This document shows positions 1-11,334 of a stretch of DNA of 64,000 nucleotides, one piece after another. A program made the position numbers and the translations under genes. Origin of the DNA: Coptis chinensis (lineage: Eukaryota > Streptophyta > Magnoliopsida > Ranunculales > Ranunculaceae); NCBI GenBank assembly GCA_015680905.1, contig CM027377.1, positions 25,134,501 through 25,198,500 on the forward strand, written 5' to 3'. The first letter of the stretch is position 1. Each line of letters starts with the position of its first letter. The notes beneath the pieces were generated by a model that saw only the letters and a program-made list of their open reading frames with translations, ran no database searches and had not been told where the DNA came from.

Positions 1-646
1 TATCTCAGACTTGTCTATTTTGAATATTCATTCTGTTTCTTCTTAAACTATCACCTCAGCCCCGTATCACCTAATAAAGACATCTAGCTCAATTAGGATT
101 AATTTGGTGTGATAGTAAGTGGTAGATGTGTTTGATCGACCTCGACTTCCTTGGATTGTCATTGAGATTGTGAGAAAACGTGTGCCCACTGCACACTAGA
201 GTTAGCAAACTTGAGTGGAAAAATCAGAGTGTTATGTATCTTGACACATTCCTTGTGAAAACGTACTTAGGCACGCTACCCAAAAGTTTCAGAAACGGAC
301 CTGCCATTACATTTCATAATATAGTTCATTGCATGGATGTTTACCTATAGATGATTTGATTATTATGCGTGTATTAGCTTAGGTTTCAAAAGTAATGTTC
401 TTATTATATTGTTATAGAGATGTATAGATATCTGAGATTAATTAAGAAATGTTACTTTTATCTCTTAGTCGTTTTAGTATAAATGAAGTTTGTGAGTATC
501 TTCTTTGGAAAACTCTCACGAGGCTATAACTCGTCCACTAGGGAATTTCTAGTGGTTTAAGGCCTTATTGCATATGGTTAATGCAATCACACTCTGCGAA
601 ACGAGATTAATTAGGACACATTTTGGCCACTTATATGTTTTTATTT

Positions 647-917
647 GGGTTTTTTAGGTCTTGGTCCTAATAATAGTTTGTATATTAGGGTTTGGTCCAG
701 AAAAGCTTGAATATTAGGGTTTGGTCCTACTTCGAGTTCTTGACTGTAAGTCAACACACACAGTTATTTGTGGTTTTACAAGCAGATTGATTGACACAAC
801 TAACGAAAGTTAACTTCTGATCAAGAACTCGAAGTAGGACCAAACCCTAATATTCAAGCTTTTCTGGACCAAACCATAATAAACAAACTATTATTAGTAC
901 CTAGACCTAAAAACCCC
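647..917. mobile_element. Foldback MITE, Mutator-like (9-bp TSD)
   Basis: Two inverted arms of about 95 bp (647-743 and 821-917) flank a loop of about 77 bp. The arms begin GGGTTTTTTAGGTC and GGGGTTTTTAGGTC and match closely along their length. The 9-bp sequence TTTTTATTT is directly repeated at 638-646 and 918-926. Elements A and B lack the insert at the equivalent site. Long arms, no coding capacity and a 9-bp duplication fit a MULE-type foldback MITE. The family assignment is inference; the insertion itself is seen directly. Confidence 0.85.
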
Positions 918-958
918 TTTTTATTTTCTCATCTTTGCTTAAGGACAAACAAAGTGAT

Positions 959-972
959 GTTTGGGGGTGGTG
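959..972 (+). other. Polypurine tract of element D
   Basis: A G-rich run TTTGGGGGTGGT lies immediately before the LTR start TGATAAG. The same run is at 19731-19742 in element B and, reversed, at 5680-5692 in element A. It is the expected primer site for plus-strand DNA synthesis in an LTR retrotransposon. Confidence 0.85.
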
Positions 973-2055
973 TGATAAGCACCCAAAAGTGTAATTTAAA
1001 CCCCTTAATTGTATTGTATTTAGGTCAATTATGTTTATAATAAATGAGAATTAGTTCTGTTTACGTGTTTTTGTGTAATTCAGGACTTGAAGCTGATTAG
1101 GTGACTAAAGACGCCATTTTTGCATGGAAAATGAGTCAAGATAATTGCTGAAGGAGTTCTATGTTTAAAACCCAAGAATAAAAAAGAAAAGTCTTTTTCA
1201 AACCCTGGTCAAAGCTGGGAAGTCAAAGTCAATTGGGATAGAAAAAGAATGAAAAGCCATCAGAACTTCAAACAGGCATATCTTTGGATGCAGGCCTTGG
1301 ATGTGGGCCTACTTTATGTCAAAACTACCGGATCGGAATAAGCTTTCCAATGAACCTAGCTTTGCCCCAATCAGAGCTGTAAAAGTGGACAAAAAGGGCA
1401 CTTAAGTAATTTCTAACAGTTGTGACCTCTTTAGACTTAACCTAATGGACTTTAGGCTCACTTTAGAGGCCCAAAGTCCCCTTTTTATGCCCATGCACGA
1501 AAATGTAAACCTAACCCTCTCCTATATAAAGAGGGCTAAGGCAAAACTTAAACTCTACTCCTCACCCTTAGTTATAATTCTTTTAGTCTAGTTTTAATTA
1601 GGTTTACTTGCTTTAGTTTAGAAATAGTTTTATAATTGTAGCCTCCATTAGAACCATTCAATTCAATTCAATTGTCTTCATTATTATGTCTTCTATTCAA
1701 TCTATAGTTCATATGATTCCGATGACACAATGTTAAACCTCCATTAGAGAAGGTTTATGAAGCCATGTGAGGATGATTTATAATTAATTAATTATTGTTT
1801 TGCAATTAGGACTTCAAGTTCTTCATTGTGAGTTTCTAGAGATAGAACTCATAATGGAGAACTAAAGTTTAGAGCCAACATCAAAGAGATTTGTGGTGGA
1901 GCTAAACTCTCATGCTAATGAAGGCTTGATCCGAGACGACTTGGTGTTCACTAGGGATCAACAAGCGATTCGATAACTAACTAATAGTCAATCGAATCGC
2001 GTGGTGGAATTTTCCCTCTCTAATCTCTTTTATCAACCTATAAATCACTATTTTC
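973..2055 (+). repeat. 3' LTR of element D, left part (split by the CACTA transposon)
   Basis: It begins TGATAAGCACCC directly after the polypurine tract, like the LTRs of A, B and E, which begin TGATAAG. It contains a TATA-like TCCTATATAAAGAG near 1521-1534 and the hairpin at about 1735-1755 also present in the other LTRs. It stops at the duplicated TTC (2053-2055), where the CACTA element begins. The sequence probably resumes at 44073. Confidence 0.8.
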
Positions 2056-2075
2056 CACTCTACCAAAACAGGATA
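2056..2075. repeat. Left terminal inverted repeat of the CACTA element
   Basis: CACTCTACCAAAACAGGATA differs from the right end at positions 5 and 6 (CT against AC). Such ends are the cleavage and strand-transfer sites of the TNPD-type transposase. Confidence 0.92.
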
Positions 2076-2520
2076 TCCTTAACGGTGTCTGGCCGTTACT
2101 AAAAATATTTGTAACGGTTTTTATGCGTAACTATTTGGGCGTTATTAATTTGTTAATTTAATTAGTTACGGTTTTTAACTGTTACAAATTATTTATAGTA
2201 ACTGTTATTTAGCGTAACTGAAATTAATTACTAACGGTTTTTCACTAGCACGTGTGTTACTTATTTCCAGCAATACTAACGGTTTCTTTTGGATTCTAAC
2301 GGTTATAAAATGTAAGTTCCTTTAGCTATTAGTAACGGTTTGTATAAGTTTGTAACGTTTGTGAAGCGTAGAATATGTGTTACTGATTAAAGCATTTACT
2401 AACGGTTTTTTCACCCATTGCTAACGCTTTTACTTCCATGCAAGTGTTACTCAATGAAGAGATTAGTAATAGTTTCTTGCTGTTACTAAACAATTTTGTA
2501 TTTAAAAAAATTATTTTCCC
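2076..2520. repeat. Left subterminal repeats of the CACTA element
   Basis: Short motifs built on TAACGGTTTT and GTTACTAA recur about a dozen times in both orientations. Closely spaced subterminal repeats are the binding sites of the TNPA-type protein in En/Spm elements. The match to that role is by analogy. Confidence 0.7.
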
Positions 2521-2942
2521 CCTGCCACCCAATTACCACATTTACCTGCATAACATGCCTCCCTTTTATTTTTAATGAATTCCACAAAAGTTATCAATAA
2601 ACATAAAACCTCACAAGTACATCTGATCAAATATTAATTTTTATTACTATAAATCACAACCAAAAAGTCATACATAATGAATGAGTATGCGGATTTTGAA
2701 ATTTACAACTTATCCATAGACTTATCCAAAAATTTATTGATTGACCTGCCTTCCATACTTCATTACGGTCAGTTAACAAAACCTCGTGACAGAATTTGCT
2801 ACAAAGAATGTCGGTAACACCTAGTAACCACGGTAACAATAAGGAATCAACTCCCAAGTACGGAAGACCAAAATGATAAGAGAATCTAAGTTCTAGATCA
2901 TACATTCACACCAAAATGATAATGATATTATATTGATATCAT

Positions 2943-3034
2943 GTGCAAGAAAACACAAGCGCAAACTCACCTTTAACACACCCATGACATTAGCTAAGGA
3001 AGACTTCATCTCATTCATTTCCCCCTTCAACTCA
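2943..3034 (-). pseudogene. Duplicated TNPA-like exon fragment near the left CACTA end
   Basis: This stretch is nearly identical to 35697-35792, which spans the 3' part of a TNPA-like exon and its splice donor. It encodes a short KGEMNEMKSS-type peptide followed by a GTGAGT donor. It is an internal partial duplication in which the rest of the gene is missing. The stretch 2521-2942 shows no feature I can name. Confidence 0.7.
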
Positions 3035-3543
3035 TGTGTAGTCTGTGGAGATCTTTAAGTGCATAAGATACTTACGAATATAGCAGAAAAAAAATAAGAA
3101 AGTAGTTAACAAGAATTACTTAAAAGATGAATTTGACAGCATTGAATTGTCGATGCTAGCAAGATAGTCCTAAGAAAAAAAATGGTATTAGTTTAGCAGA
3201 CCAGCAACAATAAAACTTATGCCACTACTTCAATGAAAAGATGATACCTACAGCACTACTTTAAATTTTGTAAAGTCACCTGTCATAAACACCGCATTTT
3301 TCATCCCAATTTCAGGTTTGTGCCCTCCACATCGAGCTATATCGTTCTACTGCCCTACTGTTTCTCTGCATATTTTTAATAATCAACTGAGATGAGTTTG
3401 AGGCAACCACATGGATCAATTCACTGGACAGCTTAATTTTCCAAATACAGTATTTTCTATGTCCAGCAAGAGATATATGTACAGTATATTACTAAAAATT
3501 GACTTTTGCCCAGTTGGTGATAATAAGGTAGCAAGAAACTTAC

Positions 3544-3591
3544 TTGCTCATCTGTTATTTTGTGCAGCGGTGATCCTCCCCCGATATTGAC
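3544..3591 (-). pseudogene. Captured exon resembling ferrochelatase
   Basis: On the minus strand a TTAG acceptor is followed by 16 codons reading VNIGGGSPLHKITDEQ and then a GTAAGT donor. The pattern IGGGSPLRKITDEQ is a strongly conserved block of plastid ferrochelatase, the last enzyme of haem synthesis, which inserts iron into protoporphyrin IX. No further ferrochelatase exons were recognised nearby, so this is a fragment carried by the CACTA element, not a gene. The assignment rests on one short motif. Confidence 0.6.
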
Positions 3592-3712
3592 CTAACAATC
3601 TAATTAGAAACAAAAAATATAACAAATATTGAGCTAACAATCTAATTAGATTACTCGAAAATCAATATATGCAGATAAGAAAGTTAAAAAATAAAGATTT
3701 GGAAAAACTTAC

Positions 3713-3942
3713 CCCAAAACTCAAACGACGATATTCCACACTCCTCGAAAGTTTAGGGGAGAGTTTTATGCTCAAAGCACACCTGACTACGGGAGAATTA
3801 AAAGGAGTTGGAGACTTGGAAAACTGATGACGGGACTGGCTTGATGGACTGGGATTGAAAACTACACAAGGTGTATAGCTAAGTAGGCCTTGGGTATCAA
3901 GTTTCGGTGAAAACAACTTGATATTCTTGGAGGCTTCATATT
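3713..3942 (-). pseudogene. Exon-like segment resembling a plastid transit peptide
   Basis: An open stretch on the minus strand is rich in Ser, Pro and Arg (for example SPSSQSRHQFSKSPTPF) and almost free of acidic residues. It ends at a GGGTAAGT donor about 120 bp upstream of the ferrochelatase-like exon. The composition resembles a chloroplast targeting peptide, which would suit a first exon of the same captured gene. That link is inference. The open frame extends to 4081 without added support. Confidence 0.35.
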
Positions 3943-4238
3943 CAAGGAGGTTCAAAAATATTAGATGAAAAATATAACACAGGTTAATTTCTGATTTATT
4001 CCTTTCTCCCACTATTTTTGGTTGTAGATGTATAAAAAGTGCGTGCAACAGTCTATATGCATTCATTACCATTTCATACATTGATCACACTAGTTATTCT
4101 ATTCTATATCGAGGAAAAAAAACAGTTACCATAACGAGTTGATTAGAAGGGATAGGTTTTAGACTGTTCACATTTAAACATTGACTGATTGAGATAATAT
4201 TAAACAGTATGAAAATCCAAGGACTACCTGATATGTTA

Positions 4239-5679
4239 TGATAAAGGTAAAATTGATAGTTTTACCTACGAATAAACGATTAAACTTAAACGCAAGTAAA
4301 ACTAAAACTTTTGTTGGTACTAGACTATTTATCAAAGATTTTTACTCTCAATTCTATAGCGATATAGTGGGAATAGAAGATTCGTTCCACTCCTAGTTCT
4401 TTAGAATTCGCGTTTCCTAAGATTATCAATCTTACCAAAGTCAATGAGAGTTTTACGAACTTATACTATGATAGAAATTTAACTAACAAGATATGATTTT
4501 ATAGCGAATACGGAATACTAGATTGAATCTATGATAAGGAATTATAGGGGATTGATTCCACCTTAACTCAACTCAATCAACTACCCTAGTTGTTCATGGT
4601 AATCTCTACCAACTAACATCTAGCATGTGAAACAATCAAACTCATTCTCATGGTGAACTAATTGCTTTTTAGAATTGAATAGATTATCACAACTATTTCT
4701 AAGCTAACAAAAATTAAGTTTTCATCAAGGCTTCTTCAACCCCCTCTAATGGAGGTTTAGCCTAGAATCATTATACTATCATTTCTCAATGAATTTAAGC
4801 AATACATGGTATAAAGATTCTAACTTTGCTTATTTTAATTCAAATGGAAATCTAATCATGCAAGATTTAATTGAAACTAGTAATGACAAATAACTAAATC
4901 TATGAATTGAACTAAACAATTAATGAAAATGAAACTAGATTACGAAGAACTAATTAACTTTATTGATCTAATGAATAGCAATAACAATAATTCAAAAACT
5001 AAATTAAAACAAGGTAAAATGAAAACTAATTAATGGATTCTCAAAACTAGATCTAGATCTAAACTATTCTCTAATGGCTACTTGCTATCTAAACTAAGCA
5101 TTGCTTAAGAGTTAAGTTTTCTCTGTTCAAATGGAGGAGACCAGATCCACATTTTCATGCATGGGCTGAGGAGCCATGTTTTGGGCCGGAAAATCGAGCC
5201 CAAAGCCCAATTTCTTCAGTCTATAGAGCCCTTTTCAGCTGGATTTGACTCCAATAGACTTTTCATCCACTTATCCTCCTCTAATTGGGTCAAGGCTTAG
5301 ACCATTGGAAAAATCTTTCCGAGTCGGTCGTTTTAATATAAGGTAGGCCCAATTCTGAGGTCTGAGTCTAAAATAAGGTCTTCGGAAGTTCTACTGACTT
5401 GTGCACTGTTTCTGCCGCTTTGACTTTGACTTTTCAGCTTTTGACCGGGCTTTACAAGGCTTTTTCTCCTTGAATCTTTGCCTTTAATCACAGAACTTCT
5501 TAGTAACCAACCCTTGCTCCTTTATCTCGCCAAAGTGGCACATTTCTCCACATAATTGACTTCAATGCCTGGAATACATAAAAACATGTAATCAGCATTA
5601 ACTCTTATTTATTACTCGCATAATTGGTCTAAAAGTATTATTGTTAAGGGGTTAAAACTACAATTTTGGGCTCTTATCA
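4239..5679 (-). repeat. 3' LTR of element A
   Basis: The sequence runs TGATAA...TTATCA and matches 30283-31786 closely. The main difference is that the right copy has about 60 extra bases around 30625-30690. A polypurine tract abuts it at 5680-5692, which marks this copy as the 3' LTR of a minus-strand element. Confidence 0.93.
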
Positions 5680-7489
5680 AACCACCCCCAAACAGCATTT
5701 TGCTTGTCCTTAAGCAAATATGAGAATTTAGAATAAGTGACCAAAAATGGAGTTCTAACTACTCTCGTTTCGCCGAGTGTGATTGCATTGACCATATGCA
5801 ACAAGGCCTTAAACCACTAGGAATTCCCTAGTGGACGAGTTATAGCCTCGTGAGAGTTTTCCAGTGAAGGTACTCACAAACTTCATCTATACTACAACGA
5901 CTAAGAAATAAAACTATTGTTTCCTTATTTATGCCTCAATTATCTATACATCTCACTAGCAATGAATACAGAATAATCAAGTCGAAACCTAAGCTAATAT
6001 ATGCAAAATAATCAATCATCTACAAATAAACATATATACAATGAGTAATACTATGAAATGCACTAGCAGGTCCGTTTCTGAAAACTCAAAATAGCGTCCT
6101 TAAGTAGGTCCTCACATAAATGTCAAGACAAAAACCACTCTGATTTTTCTACTCAAGTTTCACTACTCTAGTGTGCAGTGGGCACACTTTACCTTACAAT
6201 CTCAATGACACACAAGGAAGTCGAAGTCAATCAAACATATCTGTCACTTACTATCACACTAACCTATTCCTAATTAAGCTAGAGGTCTTTATTAGGTGTT
6301 GGGGGGATTAGAAGATGGTTTAAGAAGGAAGGAAATGGATATTCAAAAAGGACAAGTCTGAGTTAATAGAGTCTTCATATTATGTGACTAGAGAAAACCT
6401 TGTTATTTACTTTTGCTTCTACATTTTGTTTCCATCTTTAGCCATATTTTTCTTTTTCTTTGGCTTTTGACTCCCTTGATTCTATATTTTTGGAGTTCTA
6501 ACTCTTTATTTTCTTTTATGTATTTTTTTTTATTTGGATGAAAACTTTCTTTTCTTATTTGAAGCGACTAACAAATTCTTTATTTCAAAGGTCTTTCCCT
6601 TTTCTATTCTTCATCTCTATTCTCAGACTCATTCAAAAAATGGGTAGGCTGATTTTTTATTTTTATTTTGTTCTGTAAATGGGTAAAGGAATTGTGGTTT
6701 ATGAAAGGCTAAATAAAGGCTCAGAGGGGCGACTAGTGGAAAATAATTTTATAGGCTTGAATTTTTGGCTATATCGATCCAAAGAGGGCATAAATTCTCG
6801 CTTAGGATATGGTATAGTGATCAAGCAAGTGGACGTGTGATTTCTCTATCCGGATTTTATTTCTCCCTTGTGTCATTTCTCAAATGTTTCACTCATATAA
6901 GGCTTTAAGCTATATTCTCACAGGATTTGTAAAATAAGTACTCTAGCCTAGATTTCATAAATTTACTGCTAACAATCATAGATACTCATGTAATATATTT
7001 ATAGATAGATGCAATGATTATTACCTACATATTAACCTATGTTTCTAAAAACTATTCTAATGCAAAAGCTACGTGAGAATTCTATATTATTAAGAGCATA
7101 GAGAGAGAAAACGATACCAATATTCCGAAGTGTATAACATAATTTTTTATTTATATTTTTGAAATTTTTAAAATTTTAACTAGAAAACAAGTGCATATTA
7201 TACATATCTATATCCTAACATATGCCTTAATTACACGTGTTTCTATGCCCACCCCCAAACAAGAAACATGCTTTGTCCTCAAAGTATTTAAATAAAAAAG
7301 GTAGAAAAATACCATAAAAACACGTGAAATTCTGGAACATCTGCAAAATAAGGTTAAAACATACTAATATAGAAAATAAAACTGACGCAACTGTATAGGA
7401 GTTCCACCCGTTATGGGGTTAATAAAAAATAAATTGCTTGGGACATAAGCAGACACTAACTAGAACTAAAAACTTACCTTATCTCCCGT
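5680..7489 (-). other. 3' non-coding region of element A, including its polypurine tract
   Basis: This region is the reverse counterpart of 18200-19743 in element B and of 1-972 in element D. It contains the conserved hairpin at 5814-5834, long A/T and purine-rich runs around 6400-6650, and a second polypurine-like motif at 7247-7260 just downstream of ORF3. No coding sequence was found. Confidence 0.75.
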
Positions 7490-8621
7490 TTAATCGTCAT
7501 CCTCATCCTCATCATTCTCCTCAAAGAGATGAGGTTCCTTCGCGTTCTGCCATGCCATGGTAACTTGCCAAGCTTGTCGCCATTTATCATCTACAATTGC
7601 TAACCTGTTAAGCGCCACTTGGTCGGATGGGGTGTAAGGTGCAACCTGATGAGGTTGTATCCTCCACCCTTGCCCAGTCATTGCACGAAAAGATCGAATA
7701 ATACTATTGGTGGGTCGCACAGTGTTGACCCCAAACCAATCTGTGAAACGGGTACAAAAAACGGGAAAGAAACATAGCATGATTCGACAAACTAAGACAG
7801 GCATAAGAAGATACTTATGCCTCATATTCTGGGCTTGTGCTAAACTAGACATTAATGTCTTGGGAAGGTCATATAGCAAACGTCCCTCAGCTAGAGCAAG
7901 GAAAACGTCGCAAGTGGCGTCATTCGCAGAAGAAAAATGTCACTCCCCTAATATGTTTAGCATGATAAAGAACATCACCGTGCCCACGTTAAGGGACAAG
8001 CTACCAAGGGCTACATTATATTTCCCTTGGTCCTCTACACGGAAAATTCCGGCCCCATAAGTCTCGTGTAAAAACTCATAGTTGTTGTAGGCAGAGAAAT
8101 TATCAACTATGTAGCCCCATGGGTCTTGAATCTCAGCAGGCATAGGAAGCTTAACAACAAAAGCCAACAAGAACTTGGTTATTTCCATGGTTTCGTCATT
8201 AATGGTGATGGTGATGGAGAACACATGTTCTCCATCCATCCGATGAAAGAATTTACAATGGTTATAAAAATACGAGGTAAGTGCAGGAGAGTAAAGTTCA
8301 TCAGAACTTACCATTAAAGATTGTCATCCTGCTTATATGATTATTTCTCGAAACCAAGATCCGTATGTGTTGCTCGAAAACAAATCGTCAAAAGACTGTT
8401 CCGGTATGACTGTAAGGGATGTCATCACAAAACTATCCTCTGGAACAGCTGCAAATGATCCTGGAACAACCCACAAAAAATATGAATTTTTCGTGCCCAC
8501 GGGTCGTGGTCGCGGTGCTTCAACCAAAGCCTTGTATGGGCTGGTCGCTCCGGATAATTTGGACTTTAAGATGTTTTTTGGTCGCTTCGGGAAACTGGAC
8601 TGACAGTGTTTTGGTTGCGGG
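7490..8621 (-). pseudogene. Element A ORF3, protein encoded downstream of pol (plant-transposon-protein-like)
   Basis: A single minus-strand frame is interrupted by stops near 7940 and 8333. It contains a hydrophobic segment (HKYLLMPVLVCRIMLCFF) followed by a charged, tryptophan-containing region (WRQAWQVTM) and an acidic tail (EENDEDEDDD). ORF2 has the same layout: a P-L-P-V-L-I-T-K-I-M-like block, a WQATM block and an acidic run. The two therefore look like paralogues. Both resemble the putative plant transposon protein domain often found after pol in Athila-type elements, which is a family-level inference. Its function is unknown. The leader of this ORF is split from it by element B. Confidence 0.6.
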
Positions 8622-8626
8622 TGGCG

Positions 8627-10056
8627 TGATAAGAGCCCAAAACTGTATTTTTAACCCATTTAACAATATTGCTTTAGACCAATTATGTGATTACTAAGTA
8701 AGAGTTAGTACTGTTATCGTGCTTTTGTGTATTTCAGGCATTGGAGTCGAATAAGTGCAAAAATGCGTCCCTTTTGTGAGATAAAGGAACATAGGTTGGT
8801 TGCTAAAAAGTTCTATGATTAAAGGCCAAGATTCAAGGAGAAAAAGCCTTTTTAAAGCCCGGTCAAAGCTGAAAAGTCAAAGTCAACGCGAGCAGAAACA
8901 GCACACAAAAGTTAGTAGAACTTCCAAAGGCCGTATCTTTGGACTTAGACATCAGAATTGGGCCTACCTTAGGTAAAAACGACCGGCTCGGAACAAGCTC
9001 TCTAATGGTTTAAGTCTTGACCCAATCAGAGTAGCAGAAGTGAACGAAAAGTCTGTTTAAGTAAAATCCAGCTGAAAAAGCCTTTGTGGACTAATGAAAT
9101 TGGGTTTTGGGCTCGATTTTCCGGCCCAAAACATGGCTCCTCAGCCCATGCACGAAAAAAGTGGATCTGGTCTCCTCCATTTGTATGGAGAAGACTTAGC
9201 TCTTAAGGATAGTTAGGTCTAGATTAGAAAATTAGGTTAGACTCCATTTAATTATTTCCAATAACTTGTTTTAGATCTAGTTTTCACATTCAATTAATTA
9301 GTTTGTTTAAAATTGATAAGTAGTTATTCATAATCTTAGTTCTACATTAGTTGTAATTTTAGTTTTAATTCATGTTGATTCTTAGACTATTTGTTCTATT
9401 CGTTAATCAAGTTTATTTTAATCAAGTTTAGTTTAATTTAATTATGTCTTTCTATTATTGTTTATTTTCAATAAATCCAATGAAATTAGGCTAAAAACTC
9501 CATTAGAGGAGGTTAAGGAAGCCATGTGAGGATGATTGTTTGTTAGAATAGTTGTTATTTAGAATAGAATTTCAAGTTCATTATTATGAGTGTTTAGAGA
9601 TAAACCTCATAATAATGAACTAGAGTTTAGAGCCACCATCAAAGAGATTTGTGGTGGAGCTAAACTCTCATGCTACTGGAACCTTGATTCGAGAGGAATT
9701 GGTATTTACTAGGGATCAATATTCGATTCGATGACTAACTAATAGCCAATCGAATTGCATGGTGGAATTTCCCCCCTCTATGTTTTTCAATTCATTAAAT
9801 TCACCTTTTAATTGCTTAGTTAAATTAGTTTAATTTATAATTAGTTTTAGTTTAAATAAATCACAACACTACTCTCATTGTTCTCACCATTGTTTCCTTG
9901 TGTTTGATTAATTGAATTTGTTTATGTCTTGATGGTTTAGGAGTGGAACAATTTTGTACTCATTATATTAAATGAATATATATATGTGAGTAGGAAATAA
10001 TTGATACCGTAAGAATTAGGTTAGAGTAATCTAGTTTTAGTTTTTATGGGTTATCA
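8627..10056 (+). repeat. 5' LTR of element B
   Basis: It starts TGATAAGAGCCC and ends GGGTTATCA, followed by AA and the primer-binding site. It matches the 3' LTR, with noticeably more differences in the first 400 bp than in the rest. The U3 half also resembles the LTR of element A, while the last third does not. Confidence 0.95.
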
Positions 10057-10058
10057 AA

Positions 10059-10074
10059 TGGCGTCGCTACCATC
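10059..10074 (+). other. Primer-binding site of element B
   Basis: TGGCGTCGCTACCATC lies two bases after the LTR. It begins with TGG, complementary to a tRNA CCA end, and resembles the tRNA-Asp-type site (TGGCGCCGTTGCC) used by many Athila/Tat elements, with a few mismatches. The site in A is TGGTGCCGCTGCCATC. Confidence 0.7.
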
Positions 10075-11334
10075 TTAATATCATTCAAGACAAGAATTCA
10101 ATTGCTTGAATTCAAGGGGCGATCCCCCATTCTCTACCCACCCACCCTTTTTATTTTTCTTTCTTTTTTATCATATTTTAATCACTGTTCACCATTTTAA
10201 GCACAAGGGCGCACACCTTCTATTTTGCCTTGTTCAGAGCGCGCCCGCCCTACCGGGTGTAAGCAGAATCACAGCGAAGAATACTGCGGTAAAGGTATTT
10301 TTAAATTTCTGAAAATTCTAAACATTTTCAGGTATAATATTTAAGGTGTTATTGATTTACTGGAATACTTTCAGAATTTTCCTAATTGTTTTACCTTGTG
10401 AACAAATATGATCTTTACAGTGCCACATTTCAGTTTTCAAACAGTAAGTTCTTGAAAAACAGACGAGTAAGGTTACTTAGACAGTTCCAAAAATTCTAAA
10501 CTTTTTACAAGAGTATCTATCCTAAGTCAGGAATTTTCCGTAAAAATTTGACGAGTTTTTGATTTGTTTTGACCTCCTAACTAGTGGAGTGTTTCCAGTG
10601 TGTTTCTGCTATTTTGCAAACACTTAATTTCTGGAACAACAGCCGATAAGGAGGGTTTGTACAACTCCAATTGCTCTAAAATATTTATAAAAATACCCAT
10701 GATCTGTCAGGAGTCTCCAATAAAATTTTGAAGATTTTTGTCTCTGTTTTGATTTGTTAACCATTCAGTTGTTTGTATTGTGTCCGAAAACTATTTCACA
10801 AACTTTGAAGGGCAGTAGAAGGAGTTTCATAGCTCCGATTGATCTGAAATTTTACAGGCTACTTGATAGACGTCTTAACAAACTACTGTAAAAATTTCAA
10901 GTTTTTTGGAGCGCGATCCATGCCTTAGTTAGCCTATTTCCAAGCGTGCCCCGCACTTAACTGCCTGGACATTGGGTCAAGCGCGACCCGCGCCCTAGAT
11001 AGCCTATTTCCAAGCGTGCCACGCACTCAACCACCTGGAACTTGAATTAGACAGGAGCGCGACCCACGCCCTCTTCTGGAGCAGCCTGATTTTCACAGGT
11101 CAGTCCAAATTTTCATTTCCTCAAGTTATTCAGTGTTTCTAACATCATACAAATACTGAGATTGCGTATACAAGACGCTATTCAAACGCATAGCAAGGAG
11201 GCATTCAGGTACTCCTTCTTCCACTCCTCGCCTCTTCTGTCAGAAGAGTTTTAATTCTAATATAATCAGGCTTGTTTTTTGTAGACATAAATACCACACG
11301 CCTATCTAGAATTTCACACACTACACCTGTATCA
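10075..11334 (+). other. Leader of element B with GC-rich repeated motif
   Basis: Non-coding leader. A GC-rich motif near GAGCGCGACCCGCGCCCT recurs around 10236, 10909, 10979 and 11055. The copies at 10909 and 10979 belong to an imperfect tandem repeat of about 70 bp that also includes TAGCCTATTTCCAAGCGTGC. The same motif, reversed, recurs in element A's leader (29876-30145). Confidence 0.65.

Larger units (their letters stand above)
1..972 (+). mobile_element. 3' non-coding internal end of Ty3/gypsy element D (left part outside window)
   Basis: This stretch has no coding sequence. It aligns by eye, with scattered changes, to 19050-19743 of element B and, reversed, to 5680-6380 of element A. 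In both of those it lies between the last ORF and the 3' LTR. Shared landmarks are GTGTGCCCACTGCACACT near 182, a hairpin at 535-555, and a polypurine tract TTTGGGGGTGGT at 960-971 directly before an LTR start. It is therefore the 3' untranslated part of a third family member in plus orientation. The body of that element lies left of the window. Confidence 0.8.
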
